Source: Salinisphaera sp. T31B1
GTDB lineage: Bacteria > Pseudomonadota > Gammaproteobacteria > Nevskiales > Salinisphaeraceae
NCBI RefSeq assembly: GCF_040361275.1
Contig: NZ_APNH01000002.1
Span: 62,001 to 126,000 of the forward strand
Length of the DNA stretch: 64,000 bases
Direction of reading: 5' to 3'
In this document: positions 56,314 through 64,000 of the stretch, piece after piece
Numbering within the stretch: the stretch's first letter is position 1
How the letters are laid out: each line of letters begins with the position of its first letter
Notes under the pieces: generated by a model
What the model saw: only the letters and a program-made list of their open reading frames with translations
Databases searched by the model: none
Told to the model about the DNA's origin: nothing
Made by a program: the position numbers and the translations under genes

Positions 56314-56353
56314 AAAAAGAGTCGACCGGGCCCGCAGTGGACCCGGCCGACTC
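56314..56353 (-). terminator. Intrinsic terminator between the TAXI receptor and permease genes
   Basis: On the minus strand a 12-bp stem (56353-56342 with 56330-56319, one G-U pair) with an 11-base loop is followed by five T (56318-56314). It begins 15 bases past the receptor stop and lies 24 bases before the permease start. Partial termination here would make the receptor much more abundant than the permease, as periplasmic binding proteins usually are. Confidence 0.88.
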
Positions 56354-56368
56354 ACATGCCGCCGATCG

Positions 56369-57532
56369 CTAGAGCGAGTCGATGGCCTGCTGACGATGCT
56401 TGGCCCAGATATCGGCGAAAGCCTCGTCGCTCTTGCCTTCGCCTTCGGCGACGGCGTCTTTCCAGGCAGCCTTGAGTGCGTTCAGACGCGCCAAGCGCTG
56501 ATCGTTCCAAGCCTGCATTTCATCGGTCCAGATGCCTTTTTCCTTCAGATACTTGATCGCGCCCGGGTGAAAGGGGACGTCAATCGGCGGAGTGCCCGCG
56601 CGATCGAGCTTCCAGCGTTTCATCACCGAGGTGCCATCCTTGTACATCGGATAGGCCTGATCGAGTGCCTTGATGAAGTTGTAGACGAAATCGTCATCGG
56701 TGTCCGCCTTGACGGTCAGAACCGGATAGCGATACGCCAGTATATCGACCGGATTGTCCTCGCTCAGCCCCGCGCCGATGGTTTCGCGATAAGGCTGGAA
56801 GAACGGAGCCACCTTCTTGAGACGGTCCCAGCCGGCCTTATCGTTCGGGTCGACTTCCAGCCAGCGAATGCCACGCGGCGACTCGGCGAGTTCGTAGACC
56901 TGACTGGGCGTAGTCGTCGTGCACGATGCGTCCGCCTGATTCTGCGCCAGCGAGCTCATCGCGGCGTTGTAGGTCGGGAACATCACGGGCTCTACGTCGT
57001 CGCGGGTCAGGCCGGCGAACGCCAGGAACGCATCGCATTTGACGTTGATCGACGGGTTGCCGGCGACATAAGCGAAACGATGGCCCTTGAGATCCTTGAG
57101 CGACTCAATGCCAGCGTCCTTGGCCGTGAATACGCCGAACGACGACGGACGGCCCGCCACGGCGCGCAGGTCCTGCGGCCCCCAGCGGCGCGTGGCGAAA
57201 TCCGCCGCGCCTTCGGAAGCGAAGAAGGTCTCGGTGGCGAGATAACCCACCTCGGCACGCCCAAGCAGCAAAGGCTGCAGACGGCCGATGGCCGAACCCG
57301 ACGGCTGGATACGGATACGGGTGCCGTATTTGCGGCCGAAGGCGTCGGCGATCGCCGAGGCTTCTGCATAGCCGGCAGAGCCGACGTCGTAGGACGACCA
57401 GGTCATCGAGCGGGGCAGATCCGGCTTGGTCTGGTCGGTGTCGGCCGCATGGGCTGCCGAAAGCGATGACAGCGCGCACGCGGCCACCAGTGCGGAAGCC
57501 GTAAGCGGCCGCAGAAAACGTTGCACGATCAT
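56369..57532 (-). CDS. TAXI-family TRAP transporter solute receptor
   Basis: This 387-residue precursor has a signal peptide (cleavage near AAHA-AD, about residue 29). A TAXI-type periplasmic domain follows: TWSSYDVGSAGYAEASAIADAF near the start, RIRIQPSGSAIGRLQPLL, then AEVGYLATETFFASEG. The mature protein should capture an organic acid (dicarboxylate, glutamate-like or aromatic) for the fused permease downstream. ATG 57532 gives the signal peptide; the longer start at 57700 lies in an AT-rich leader. Upstream is a short inverted repeat (57589-57604). Confidence 0.92.
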   Translation of the reverse strand: MIVQRFLRPLTASALVAACALSSLSAAHAADTDQTKPDLPRSMTWSSYDVGSAGYAEASAIADAFGRKYGTRIRIQPSGSAIGRLQPLLLGRAEVGYLATETFFASEGAADFATRRWGPQDLRAVAGRPSSFGVFTAKDAGIESLKDLKGHRFAYVAGNPSINVKCDAFLAFAGLTRDDVEPVMFPTYNAAMSSLAQNQADASCTTTTPSQVYELAESPRGIRWLEVDPNDKAGWDRLKKVAPFFQPYRETIGAGLSEDNPVDILAYRYPVLTVKADTDDDFVYNFIKALDQAYPMYKDGTSVMKRWKLDRAGTPPIDVPFHPGAIKYLKEKGIWTDEMQAWNDQRLARLNALKAAWKDAVAEGEGKSDEAFADIWAKHRQQAIDSL

Positions 57533-57588
57533 GATGGCGTGGAGTCTCCTAAGTTTGGTTTTTCGAGAAGGGGAATTGTAAAAAATTA

Positions 57589-57604
57589 CGACTGTCAGCA
57601 GTCG
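57589..57604. promoter_or_regulatory. Inverted repeat in the TAXI-TRAP promoter region
   Basis: CGACTG (57589-57594) and CAGTCG (57599-57604) form a perfect 6-4-6 inverted repeat 57 bases before the receptor start, next to an A-rich run. It may be an operator for a dimeric regulator. No regulator gene lies nearby. Confidence 0.4.
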
Positions 57605-57807
57605 ATTGAAAAAGTCCCTATCGAAGGTCCCCGTAATCAGAACGCGTGCAAGCCTAATCCGGCGTCTAACTGGCGTCAACAGGTTTTTCTTTGCGCACAA
57701 AACATGTCATATGAATCGCTCCAGCCGCGGCTTTGGGTCGTAAAAATCATGAAAAACACGGGAGTAAATAAACGAAATGATAAGCAGGGCGAATTAAGAT
57801 TAAATAA

Positions 57808-57840
57808 ATACGAAATCAGCCGGCATGGCTGGTTTCGTAT
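57808..57840 (-). terminator. Long hairpin in the AT-rich gap, T-rich on the minus side
   Basis: A 14-bp stem (57808-57821 with 57827-57840, one G-T pair) with a 5-base loop. On the minus strand it is followed by TTTATTTAATCTTAATT, so it could terminate the sugar dehydrogenase transcript or an unannotated small RNA. On the plus strand there is no T-run. A protein-binding palindrome is the other reading. Confidence 0.5.
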
Positions 57841-58111
57841 ACAGAATACCACCATGCTGAAAGCGCATCCGGCCCCGTTGTCAAAGGCGTTGGCGCCGGT
57901 TGAAGCAGCGAAAATTGAAATACAATGGAGTGCCGCTCGAGCCGTGCTCAAAGTGGTACAAACTGCAGCCAAAAAGAGCTGGGGCCGCACGTCGCTGCCA
58001 TCTGTTTGAAATATGGCGGGGCACGACGCTTTTCGGTGGAACCTTATACCGCTAAGCGAAACGCCATGCCTGACGATTTTCGCTAGGCCGGGCTGCCGTG
58101 CGGTCGAGAAT

Positions 58112-59488
58112 TCAATTTTTCGTGCCGCGCTGCAACATGCGGGCCGGGTCGTTGTCCGACTCAGCCTCGTGGGCGCTTATGCGCCATACGGTGTCGCCGA
58201 CATCGTCGGCCACCAGGACAGCGCCGTCGCGATCCATGGCGACTCCGACGGGGCGGCCGTGGGCGTGGCCATTGGCATCGACGAAGCCGTCCAGAACGAC
58301 TCGGGGCGGACCGTCCGGATGGCCCTTGGTAAAAGGCACGAACAGTACGCGGTAACCACTGCGGGGCGTTCGGTTCCAGGAGCCATGCTGGCCTACGAAC
58401 ATGCCCGGGCCGAATGAAGCATCCAGCCCCTTGCCTGCGCTATAGGCCAGCCCGAGCGAAGCGGTATGGGCGCCCAGCGCATAATCCGGCACGATCGCCT
58501 CGGCGACCCGGGCGGGGTTTGCCGGCTGTACGCGTTCGTCGACGTGGTCGCCGTAGTAGCTGTATGGCCAGCCATAGAATCCACCGTCGACAACTGATGT
58601 CATGTAATCCGGCACGAGATCGCCGCCAAGCTCATCGCGTTCGTTGACCACGGTCCACAGTTGCCGACTGCCGTCGGGCTGGGGCACGAACGCCATGCCA
58701 TTGGGATTGCGCAGGCCGGTGGCGAACAGCCGGTAGGCTCCGGTAACGCGGTCGATCGCCCAGATCGCGGCGCGGCCCTGTTCCACGGCCAGGCCGTTTT
58801 CGGCGGCATTACTGTTGGAGCCGACCGTGACATATAGCGTATCGCGGTCGGCGATGACGTTCTTGGTCCAGTGGTGGTTGATCGCTCCGGCCGGCAGCCG
58901 GCTCACCAGGGTGGGCGTATCGGTGATCCGCGTCTGCCCGGACTCGTAGGCGTAGACGTCCAGACGGTCGGTATTGGCGACATAGAATCGCTGGTCAACC
59001 AGCGCCATGCCGAACGGAGCGTTCAGTCCGGAGAGAAACACGTGACGCTCGTCGGCGACGCCGTCGTCGTCCGTGTCGCGCAGCAGGGTGATGCGATTGG
59101 CACTGGCTCCGCCGGCGCCGGCGCGCGCCATGATCTTCTTCCGAACCCAGCCTCGAATGCCCGTGGCGTCTCGGGGGCGCGCCGGCGCATTGGTCTCGGC
59201 CACCAGTACATCGCCGTTCGGCAGCACGAAAAGCCAGCGCGGATGGTCCAGATCCGTCGCGAAGGGCGTCACCGACAGCCCGGCGGCAGGCTTGGGCTTT
59301 TCGCCGTCGGCCCAGCCTCGTGCCGGCGCGATGTTGACCGTGGGTATCAGCGACGTGCGAGGCTCCGGCAGGATCGGGGTCGGCCCTGTCCCCGCGGCGA
59401 TGTCCAGCTGAGCCTGGTGGCTGCAGGCGGCCAGCAGCAGCAGGCCGGTCAGCAGGGCTGGGCGACGACAAGACACAACAGCGGGCAT
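58112..59488 (-). CDS. PQQ-dependent sugar dehydrogenase-like lipoprotein (sorbosone dehydrogenase family)
   Basis: This 458-residue protein has a lipoprotein signal ending in LLAAC (Cys about residue 22). It then has a six-bladed propeller typical of the soluble glucose/sorbosone dehydrogenase family: GLSVTPFATDLDHPRWLFVLPNGDVLVAET, GLNAPFGMALV, FATGLRNPNGMAF and VVNERDELGGDLVPDY. FVGQHGSWNRTP and RPVGVAMDRDGAVLVADD are near the end. Start 59488 gives the signal; 59524 would spoil it. It should be envelope-anchored and oxidise an aldose or similar compound with PQQ; cofactor use is inferred from the family. Confidence 0.88.
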   Translation of the reverse strand: MPAVVSCRRPALLTGLLLLAACSHQAQLDIAAGTGPTPILPEPRTSLIPTVNIAPARGWADGEKPKPAAGLSVTPFATDLDHPRWLFVLPNGDVLVAETNAPARPRDATGIRGWVRKKIMARAGAGGASANRITLLRDTDDDGVADERHVFLSGLNAPFGMALVDQRFYVANTDRLDVYAYESGQTRITDTPTLVSRLPAGAINHHWTKNVIADRDTLYVTVGSNSNAAENGLAVEQGRAAIWAIDRVTGAYRLFATGLRNPNGMAFVPQPDGSRQLWTVVNERDELGGDLVPDYMTSVVDGGFYGWPYSYYGDHVDERVQPANPARVAEAIVPDYALGAHTASLGLAYSAGKGLDASFGPGMFVGQHGSWNRTPRSGYRVLFVPFTKGHPDGPPRVVLDGFVDANGHAHGRPVGVAMDRDGAVLVADDVGDTVWRISAHEAESDNDPARMLQRGTKN

Positions 59489-59571
59489 GGCGGACGACCG
59501 GAGAGGTGACCAGGGCTGGATCATAGCGCAGCCGGACCAGCCGGCGCGCCGCGCCTTGCCTGGACGACGCC

Positions 59572-60339
59572 TTACTTGGGCTGCATGCGGATAGCGCCGT
59601 CGAGCCGGATGGTGCTGCCGTTCAGCATCGGGTTCTCGATGATGTCGCGTGCCATGCGTGCATATTCGTCCGGCTTTCCCAGACGCGACGGAAACGGCAC
59701 CATCGCGCCGAGCGATTCGCGGACGTCCTCGGGCAGCTCGGCCATCATGGGCGTATCGAACAGCCCCGGGGCGATCGTCATCACGCGAATGCCATGCCGG
59801 GCCATCTCTCGGGCAATGGGTAGCGTCATGCCGACGATGCCGCCTTTGGACGCCGAATACGACGCCTGACCGATCTGGCCCTCGAAGGCGGCGACCGACG
59901 CGGTATTGATGATCACACCGCGTTCGCCGTTCTTGTCTGCGTCTCCGGCGGCCATCGCCTCGGCTGCCAGACGGATCATGTTGAAGCTGCCGATCAGATT
60001 GATCTGGATGACCTTGGCAAAGCGATCCAGGTCGTGCGGGCCGTCGCGCCCCAGCACCTTGCCGGGAATACCGATACCGGCACAGTTGAGCAGCCCGTGC
60101 AGGCCGCCCCCGTGTTCACGTGCGGCGGCCACCGCCGCTTGGCCATCTTCGGCGCGGGTGACGTCACAGGGTACGAAGCGGGCCGCGGCCCCCAGCGATT
60201 CGGCGGTCTGGCCGCCGGCTTCGGCGTTGACATCGGCGAGTACCACCCGCGCGCCGCCGTCGACCAGCATGCGGGCGCTGGCAGCACCGAGGCCTGAGCC
60301 CCCGCCGGTGATCAGGAAACAGCTGTCGTTGAGTTGCAT
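59572..60339 (-). CDS. SDR-family 3-hydroxyacyl-CoA dehydrogenase (HSD17B10-like)
   Basis: This 255-residue short-chain dehydrogenase has the cofactor motif [11 protein letters not shown] (about residues 12-22). An NAD-preferring Asp is in VVLADVNAE, and [17 protein letters not shown] and the catalytic YSASKGG (Tyr about 163) follow. The insert and the [22 protein letters not shown] region match type II 3-hydroxyacyl-CoA/2-methyl-3-hydroxybutyryl-CoA dehydrogenases of isoleucine and fatty acid breakdown. A thiolase gene lies 0.5 kb away, divergent, which fits a shared pathway. Confidence 0.9.
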   Translation of the reverse strand: MQLNDSCFLITGGGSGLGAASARMLVDGGARVVLADVNAEAGGQTAESLGAAARFVPCDVTRAEDGQAAVAAAREHGGGLHGLLNCAGIGIPGKVLGRDGPHDLDRFAKVIQINLIGSFNMIRLAAEAMAAGDADKNGERGVIINTASVAAFEGQIGQASYSASKGGIVGMTLPIAREMARHGIRVMTIAPGLFDTPMMAELPEDVRESLGAMVPFPSRLGKPDEYARMARDIIENPMLNGSTIRLDGAIRMQPK

Positions 60340-60385
60340 GGATTCTCCCGTTTTTGTCGATGAATCATAACGAGCCGAAATCGGC

Positions 60386-60700
60386 TCAAGCCGGTACGCC
60401 GTCCCATCCGTAGACGGACAGATCGACGCGTTGGCCGCTAAACCGCACGCCTTCCTCGATCAGACGTCGGCGCTGGGTCAACGCCGAAGTACTTTCGCAA
60501 GGCAGCGATATCTGGCCGCGCGCATTGATCACGCGGTGCCAGGGCAGACCAGGCGGGCAGCGATGCAGCGCGTAGCCGACCAGACGCGCCTGACCCGCCA
60601 GGCCGGCCAGGCGCGCAATCTGGCCGTACGTGGTCACGCGCCCGTACGGAATCGCGGCGACGATCTCGAAGATGGCCTGGTGGCTGGAAGGCTCGGACAT
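60386..60700 (-). CDS. Alkyltransferase-like (ATL) DNA repair protein
   Basis: This 104-residue protein has the O6-alkylguanine-DNA-alkyltransferase C-terminal fold: [17 protein letters not shown], then [22 protein letters not shown]. The usual PCHRV reactive Cys is replaced by Trp (PWHRV at about residues 53-57), so it cannot transfer alkyl groups. ATL proteins instead bind and flag O6-alkylguanine for nucleotide excision repair. Length (about 100) and the Trp replacement match the E. coli YbaZ group. It is a single gene facing the thiolase. Confidence 0.92.
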   Translation of the reverse strand: MSEPSSHQAIFEIVAAIPYGRVTTYGQIARLAGLAGQARLVGYALHRCPPGLPWHRVINARGQISLPCESTSALTQRRRLIEEGVRFSGQRVDLSVYGWDGVPA

Positions 60701-60816
60701 CGGAAGTGGCCGGCGGGTAGCCGGCCGTCGTGCTTAAAAGACGGATGGCCCAGCTTTACATTGTCGGACGGCACTGGCAAAAGATTCGTCTGTCTCGTTC
60801 TCGTTGGAGTGTGCTG

Positions 60817-61995
60817 ATGTCCGAAGCCTATATCGTGTCTGCCCTGCGTACCGCGGGAGGCCGGCGCAACGGGTTGCTGTCGGGTTGGCATGCGGTGGAC
60901 CTGGGCGCAGCGCTGATCGACGGACTGGTCGCCCAGACCGGCGTCGATCCGGCAGCCGTGGACGACGTCATTCTCGGTTGTGTCGGCCAGGTCGGGGAAC
61001 AGGCGGCGAATGTCGCCCGCAATGCAGTGTTGGGCTCGTCGCTGCCCGAATCGGTACCTGGCACGAGTGTCGACCGGCAGTGCGGCTCGTCCCAGCAATG
61101 TCTGCACTTCGCCGCGCAGGCGGTGATGTCGAACACCCACGATATCGTCATTGCCGGCGGCGTGGAGAGCATGAGCCGCGTGCCGATGGGCAGCCCGGTG
61201 ACGCTGGCCAGCCAGGCGAAGCTGGGCACTTACATGAGCCCGAACATCGGCCGCCGCTACCCGGACGTGGCGATGTTCAGCCAGTTTCAGGGCGCCGAAA
61301 TGGTCGCCGAGAAGTACGATCTGACACGTGATGCGCTCGATGCCTTTGCGCTGGAGAGCCACCGACGTGCCCAGCGTGCGACCGAAGACGGCGCCTTCGC
61401 CGCCGAGATTCTGCCGGTCGAGGCAAGAGACGCCGATGCCAATGTCGGCGGCATGCATACGGTCGACGAAGGCATACGGGCCGACGCGACGTTGTCTTCG
61501 ATCGCCAGCGTTAAACTGCTGGCAGAGGGCGGACGCATCAGTGCCGCAACGGCGAGCCAGATTTGCGACGGGGCCAGTGGCGTGATGGTGGTCAACGAGC
61601 GCGGGCTCAAGCTATTGGGCGTGGAGCCGCTGGCACGCATTCATCACATGAGCGTATTGGGGCACGACCCGGTGGTCATGCTCGAGGCGCCGCTGCCGGC
61701 CACCGTCAACGCGCTCGACAAGACGGGCCTGGGCATTGACGACATCGATCTGTTCGAGGTCAACGAGGCCTTCGCATCGATCCCGCTGGCATGGCTGGCG
61801 GCCACCGGGGCGGATCCGGCCCGCATGAATATCCATGGCGGGGCGATCGCGCTCGGCCATCCGCTGGGTGCTTCGGGAACCAAGCTCATGGCCACGCTCG
61901 TGCACGGCCTGCATCGTCACGGCGGCCGTTACGGGCTGCAGACCATGTGCGAAGGCGGCGGCATGGCAAACGTGACGATCATCGAACGGCTGTAG
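60817..61995 (+). CDS. Acetyl-CoA C-acyltransferase (thiolase)
   Basis: This 392-residue thiolase has the acyl-accepting Cys89 in VDRQCGSSQQ. The catalytic His is in NIHGGAIALGHPLGASG (about residue 348) and the second Cys in MCEGGGMAN (about 379). NEAFASIPLAW precedes the His. It cleaves or forms 3-oxoacyl-CoA thioesters in beta-oxidation or ketone metabolism. ATG 60817 follows GGAG (60806-60809); the extension to 60730 is unsupported. It pairs by function with the divergent SDR gene and perhaps the CoA-transferase operon. Confidence 0.93.
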   Translation: MSEAYIVSALRTAGGRRNGLLSGWHAVDLGAALIDGLVAQTGVDPAAVDDVILGCVGQVGEQAANVARNAVLGSSLPESVPGTSVDRQCGSSQQCLHFAAQAVMSNTHDIVIAGGVESMSRVPMGSPVTLASQAKLGTYMSPNIGRRYPDVAMFSQFQGAEMVAEKYDLTRDALDAFALESHRRAQRATEDGAFAAEILPVEARDADANVGGMHTVDEGIRADATLSSIASVKLLAEGGRISAATASQICDGASGVMVVNERGLKLLGVEPLARIHHMSVLGHDPVVMLEAPLPATVNALDKTGLGIDDIDLFEVNEAFASIPLAWLAATGADPARMNIHGGAIALGHPLGASGTKLMATLVHGLHRHGGRYGLQTMCEGGGMANVTIIERL

Positions 61996-62177
61996 CCGCG
62001 GGCGACGACGGCCGCTCGAGCCGAGATCCAATCCCGGGGTTGTGTTCCGACGCCCGGCAGGCCATCGCCGGGCCCGGGGCGCAGGGAAAGTCGCAAGTTG
62101 GCCCGGTGCCGTCTGTCTGCGTTTTTTCAGCGCGTGCTGGTAGTCTGGCAGCCCAGACTCTCCAGCCAAGAACCGGC

Positions 62178-63011
62178 ATGAAACAGCTGATGTTGCCCTG
62201 TGGTGAGTGCGTACCGGCGCTGGGCCAGGGCACGTGGTATCTCGGCGACGATCCGGACGTGCGCGAGCAGGAGATCGCCGCGCTCCAGGCCGGCATCGAT
62301 CACGGCATGTCGCTGATCGACACCGCAGAGATGTATGGCAACGGCCGTGCCGAACGACTGGTCGGCCGGGCCATCGCCAACCGACGCGACGAGGTATTCC
62401 TGGTGAGCAAGGTCCTGCCGTCGAACGCCGGCCGCGAGGCGGCCCGCGCAGCCTGTGAAGCCAGTCTCGCTCGCCTGGGCACCGATCACCTGGATTTGTA
62501 TCTGCTGCACTGGCAGGGCGGTGTGCCTTACGCACAGACGATCGAAGCCTTCGAACGACTCCAGGCCGAGGGCAAGATCCGCCACTTCGGGATCAGCAAT
62601 CTGGATCTGGCGGCCACGCGCGCGTTCGTCGATACGCCCGGCGGGGAGGCGATCCAGGTCAATCAGCTGCTCTACAACCTGGCGCAGCGCGGTATCGAAT
62701 GGGAGCTGCTGCCGTGGCTTGACGAACGGGGGCTGGCGACCATGGCCTACTCGCCGTTCGACGGGGGCGATCTGATACGCGATCCGGCGTTGAACGCGTT
62801 TGCGCGTGCCCGCGACATGACTCCCGGCCAGGCGGCACTGGCGTGGTTGTTGTCCCGTGACCGTGTACTGCCGATTCCGAAATCGGCAAGCCGCGAACGC
62901 GTGATCGAGAATGCCCGCGCGCTCGAGATCGAACTGTCTGCCGAGGATCTGGCCGAACTGGATCGCCTATACGCACCGCCAGCCGGCCCGACGTCGCTGC
63001 AGATCTACTAG
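62178..63011 (+). CDS. Aldo/keto reductase
   Basis: This 277-residue TIM-barrel reductase shows the tetrad Asp and Tyr in LIDTAEMYGNG (about residues 47-57), Lys in LVSKVLPSN (about 77) and His in YLLHWQG (about 114). The NADPH-binding end is IPKSASRERVIENARAL (about 235). It resembles the YeaE/2,5-diketo-gluconate reductase-like group; the substrate is unknown. ATG 62178 is used, as upstream frames overlap the thiolase gene. The 182-base gap after the thiolase includes a GCCCGGC/GCCGGGC hairpin at about 62051-62072. Confidence 0.9.
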   Translation: MKQLMLPCGECVPALGQGTWYLGDDPDVREQEIAALQAGIDHGMSLIDTAEMYGNGRAERLVGRAIANRRDEVFLVSKVLPSNAGREAARAACEASLARLGTDHLDLYLLHWQGGVPYAQTIEAFERLQAEGKIRHFGISNLDLAATRAFVDTPGGEAIQVNQLLYNLAQRGIEWELLPWLDERGLATMAYSPFDGGDLIRDPALNAFARARDMTPGQAALAWLLSRDRVLPIPKSASRERVIENARALEIELSAEDLAELDRLYAPPAGPTSLQIY

Positions 63012-63040
63012 ACCCGCTGCGGACCTCGGGCAGACCGTTC

Positions 63041-63457
63041 ATGCCGGAACTCAAGGGCATCGTCGAAACCGTGCTGTACACGTGCGACATGGCCGCGGCG
63101 CGGCGATTTTTCGAACAGGTGCTGGGACTGCGCGCGCATACCGCCGATCATCGTTTCACTGCCTATCCGGTGGGTTCGAGCATGCTGCTGATCTTCGCGC
63201 GGGGCGAAACCGGTGACACGGTCGTGCTGCCCCGGAACATGGGCACGATTCCGCCTCACGATGGCAGCGGCCGACAGCATGTCGCGCTGGCCGTGGCGGA
63301 TGACGATCTGCACGCCTGGCAGGCGCAGCTCAAAGCGCACGGCGTGGCCGTCGAAGGGCATACCCGTTGGCCCAAAGGGGCAACGAGCCTTTATTTCCGG
63401 GATCCGGACGGTCATCTGCTGGAGCTCGTCAGTCCCGGTATCTGGCCGAATTACTAG
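63041..63457 (+). CDS. VOC/glyoxalase-fold protein
   Basis: This 138-residue protein has paired beta-alpha-beta units of the vicinal-oxygen-chelate fold. It opens LKGIVETVLYTCDMAAARRFFEQVLGLR, has GRQHVALAVADDDLHAWQ in the middle, and ends SLYFRDPDGHLLELVSPGIW. A His in the second unit and Glu in LLELVSP could be metal ligands. It lies 29 bases after the aldo/keto reductase and may share its transcript. Its last 4 bases overlap the convergent DUF3750 gene. Whether it is a glyoxalase, dioxygenase or antibiotic-binding protein is unknown. Confidence 0.82.
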   Translation: MPELKGIVETVLYTCDMAAARRFFEQVLGLRAHTADHRFTAYPVGSSMLLIFARGETGDTVVLPRNMGTIPPHDGSGRQHVALAVADDDLHAWQAQLKAHGVAVEGHTRWPKGATSLYFRDPDGHLLELVSPGIWPNY

Positions 63458-64000
63458 GTCCGGCCGGAGGGCGGGCCTGCCGGTGTTTCTGCACTGGGCT
63501 CGAGTCCGCCACGAAAGCTCAGGCGACCGATGCCGGGCAGCTTGATGGCCAGCGCGAATGGGTCGATGCCCCAGACCAGGCCGAACAGGTTGAGCTCGAG
63601 GCCTTCTTCGCGGGCAAGGGTCACGCCGAGTACGCCGTAGAGTGACAACTGATAGCCGCTACCGCTAGGTACGCGGGCTACAAGGGCGCGGCCGATGAAG
63701 TCCTTTCCGATCGCGGTCGATGGCAAAGCCACGTTCAGCGCCGGCACACGCCGGATCAGCCACGCAGTGAACGTGTTGCTGTTGGGCCCGGGCCAGATGC
63801 GATAGTCGCGTGCGAACGGGTAAAGCGGGAGTTCGGTCTCGATATCTTCGATGGCCCGTTCGGCGCGGGCGCCGCGCAGATCGGCCAGCACCACGGGCGT
63901 GGCTTCGAACCAGCGGCGATCCGGAACGGCCGATACGGAGCTCAGTGCCGGCCGTGCCCAGCCGGTGACTTCGTGCACGGTATAGCCCGTTGCATCCCGG
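63454..64000 (-). CDS. DUF3750 family protein, C-terminal part
   Basis: The frame is open to the window edge, so the start lies beyond 64000. The visible ~181 residues include RDATGYTVHEVTGWARP, then LYPFARDYRIWPGPNSNTFTAWLIRRVP and IGKDFIGRALVARVPSGSGYQLSLYGVLGVTLAREEG, the typical conserved core of DUF3750. Function of the family is unknown. A GTG at 63978 is an internal codon, not the start, because the family continues upstream. It converges on the VOC gene. Confidence 0.85.
   Translation of the reverse strand, partial: RDATGYTVHEVTGWARPALSSVSAVPDRRWFEATPVVLADLRGARAERAIEDIETELPLYPFARDYRIWPGPNSNTFTAWLIRRVPALNVALPSTAIGKDFIGRALVARVPSGSGYQLSLYGVLGVTLAREEGLELNLFGLVWGIDPFALAIKLPGIGRLSFRGGLEPSAETPAGPPSGRT

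Larger units (their letters stand above)
57533..58111. other. 579-bp AT-rich intergenic region without a credible gene
   Basis: The interval between the TAXI receptor and the sugar dehydrogenase genes is clearly less GC-rich than its surroundings, especially 57550-57860, with runs such as AAAAAATTAC and TTAAATAAATAC. Open frames on both strands (up to 162 codons on the plus strand) have no recognisable motif, pass through the long hairpin, and use unusual codons for this genome, so I leave them out. It contains a 6-4-6 inverted repeat and a 14-bp hairpin. It probably holds the promoter of the TRAP operon and possibly a small RNA. Confidence 0.65.

Noticed and set aside
57676-57990. 104-codon minus-strand frame with a signal-like N-terminus
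   Set aside because: Cys- and Phe-rich without domain match, passes through the hairpin arms, and lies in the presumed promoter region.
57521-58009. Open reading frame of 162 codons on the plus strand in the AT-rich gap
   Set aside because: No ribosome site or known motif; the amino acid make-up is unlike other genes here, it passes through a long hairpin, and its start lies inside the TAXI receptor gene.

Overview
The window is one 64 kb stretch of chromosome from a GC-rich Gram-negative bacterium, most likely a gammaproteobacterium. The cues are lpxH (lipid A), outer-membrane porin and lipoprotein genes, PBP1b, the cvpA-purF-metZ order known from Pseudomonas relatives, the ppi-lpxH pairing, and RsmJ, YoaA and TsaB orthologues. 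Overall gene style resembles Salinisphaera-like marine or halophilic lineages; that genus-level guess is inference only. I see no rRNA, tRNA, CRISPR array, prophage or insertion sequence.

Layout. 0-16 kb: the end of cvpA, purF, a probable SAM-II riboswitch with terminator ahead of metZ, a DUF455 gene, then lpxH / periplasmic cyclophilin / dusA on the minus strand, pyrD, three hydrolase or membrane genes, a FabH-like synthase and pepN. 13.9-23.6 kb is a phosphate island: phoB (with its own Pho box), phoR, a porin behind a four-unit tandem Pho box, a beta-propeller lipoprotein, then pstC-pstA-pstB-phoU with no pstS. 23.6-33.5 kb: PBP1b (mrcB), a TPR lipoprotein, a YoaA-type helicase, tsaB and a gamma-carbonic-anhydrase-like protein, tightly packed, then rsmJ, transaldolase and a Nudix hydrolase. 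33.5-43.9 kb: SPFH and NfeD proteins, an orphan ParA, a class III sirtuin, a GNAT-nitrilase fusion, BipA/TypA, an MFS exporter and MntH with a probable MntR box.

44-50 kb: a PhoD-like metallophosphatase, an EF-hand protein, and two adjacent decayed genes. These are a SulP anion transporter (four frameshifts and one internal stop) and a beta-carbonic anhydrase (one frameshift), which look like a lost bicarbonate-uptake module. 50-64 kb is a metabolic accessory region. A minus-strand operon encodes a TAXI-type TRAP binding protein, a fused TRAP permease, both subunits of a 3-oxoacid CoA-transferase and an unclassified membrane transporter. It is preceded by a 579-bp AT-rich gap with hairpins. 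A PQQ-type sugar dehydrogenase lipoprotein, an SDR 3-hydroxyacyl-CoA dehydrogenase, an alkyltransferase-like DNA repair protein, a thiolase, an aldo/keto reductase, a glyoxalase-fold protein and a truncated DUF3750 gene complete the window.

Working together: the Pho genes form an autoregulated two-component and transport circuit that appears to include the porin and perhaps the lipoprotein. The TRAP / CoA-transferase / thiolase / SDR set suggests uptake and CoA activation of a short organic acid. The strongest leads for new biology are the Pho-controlled porin-lipoprotein pair standing where pstS is expected, the riboswitch on metZ, and the localised decay of the SulP and carbonic anhydrase genes.
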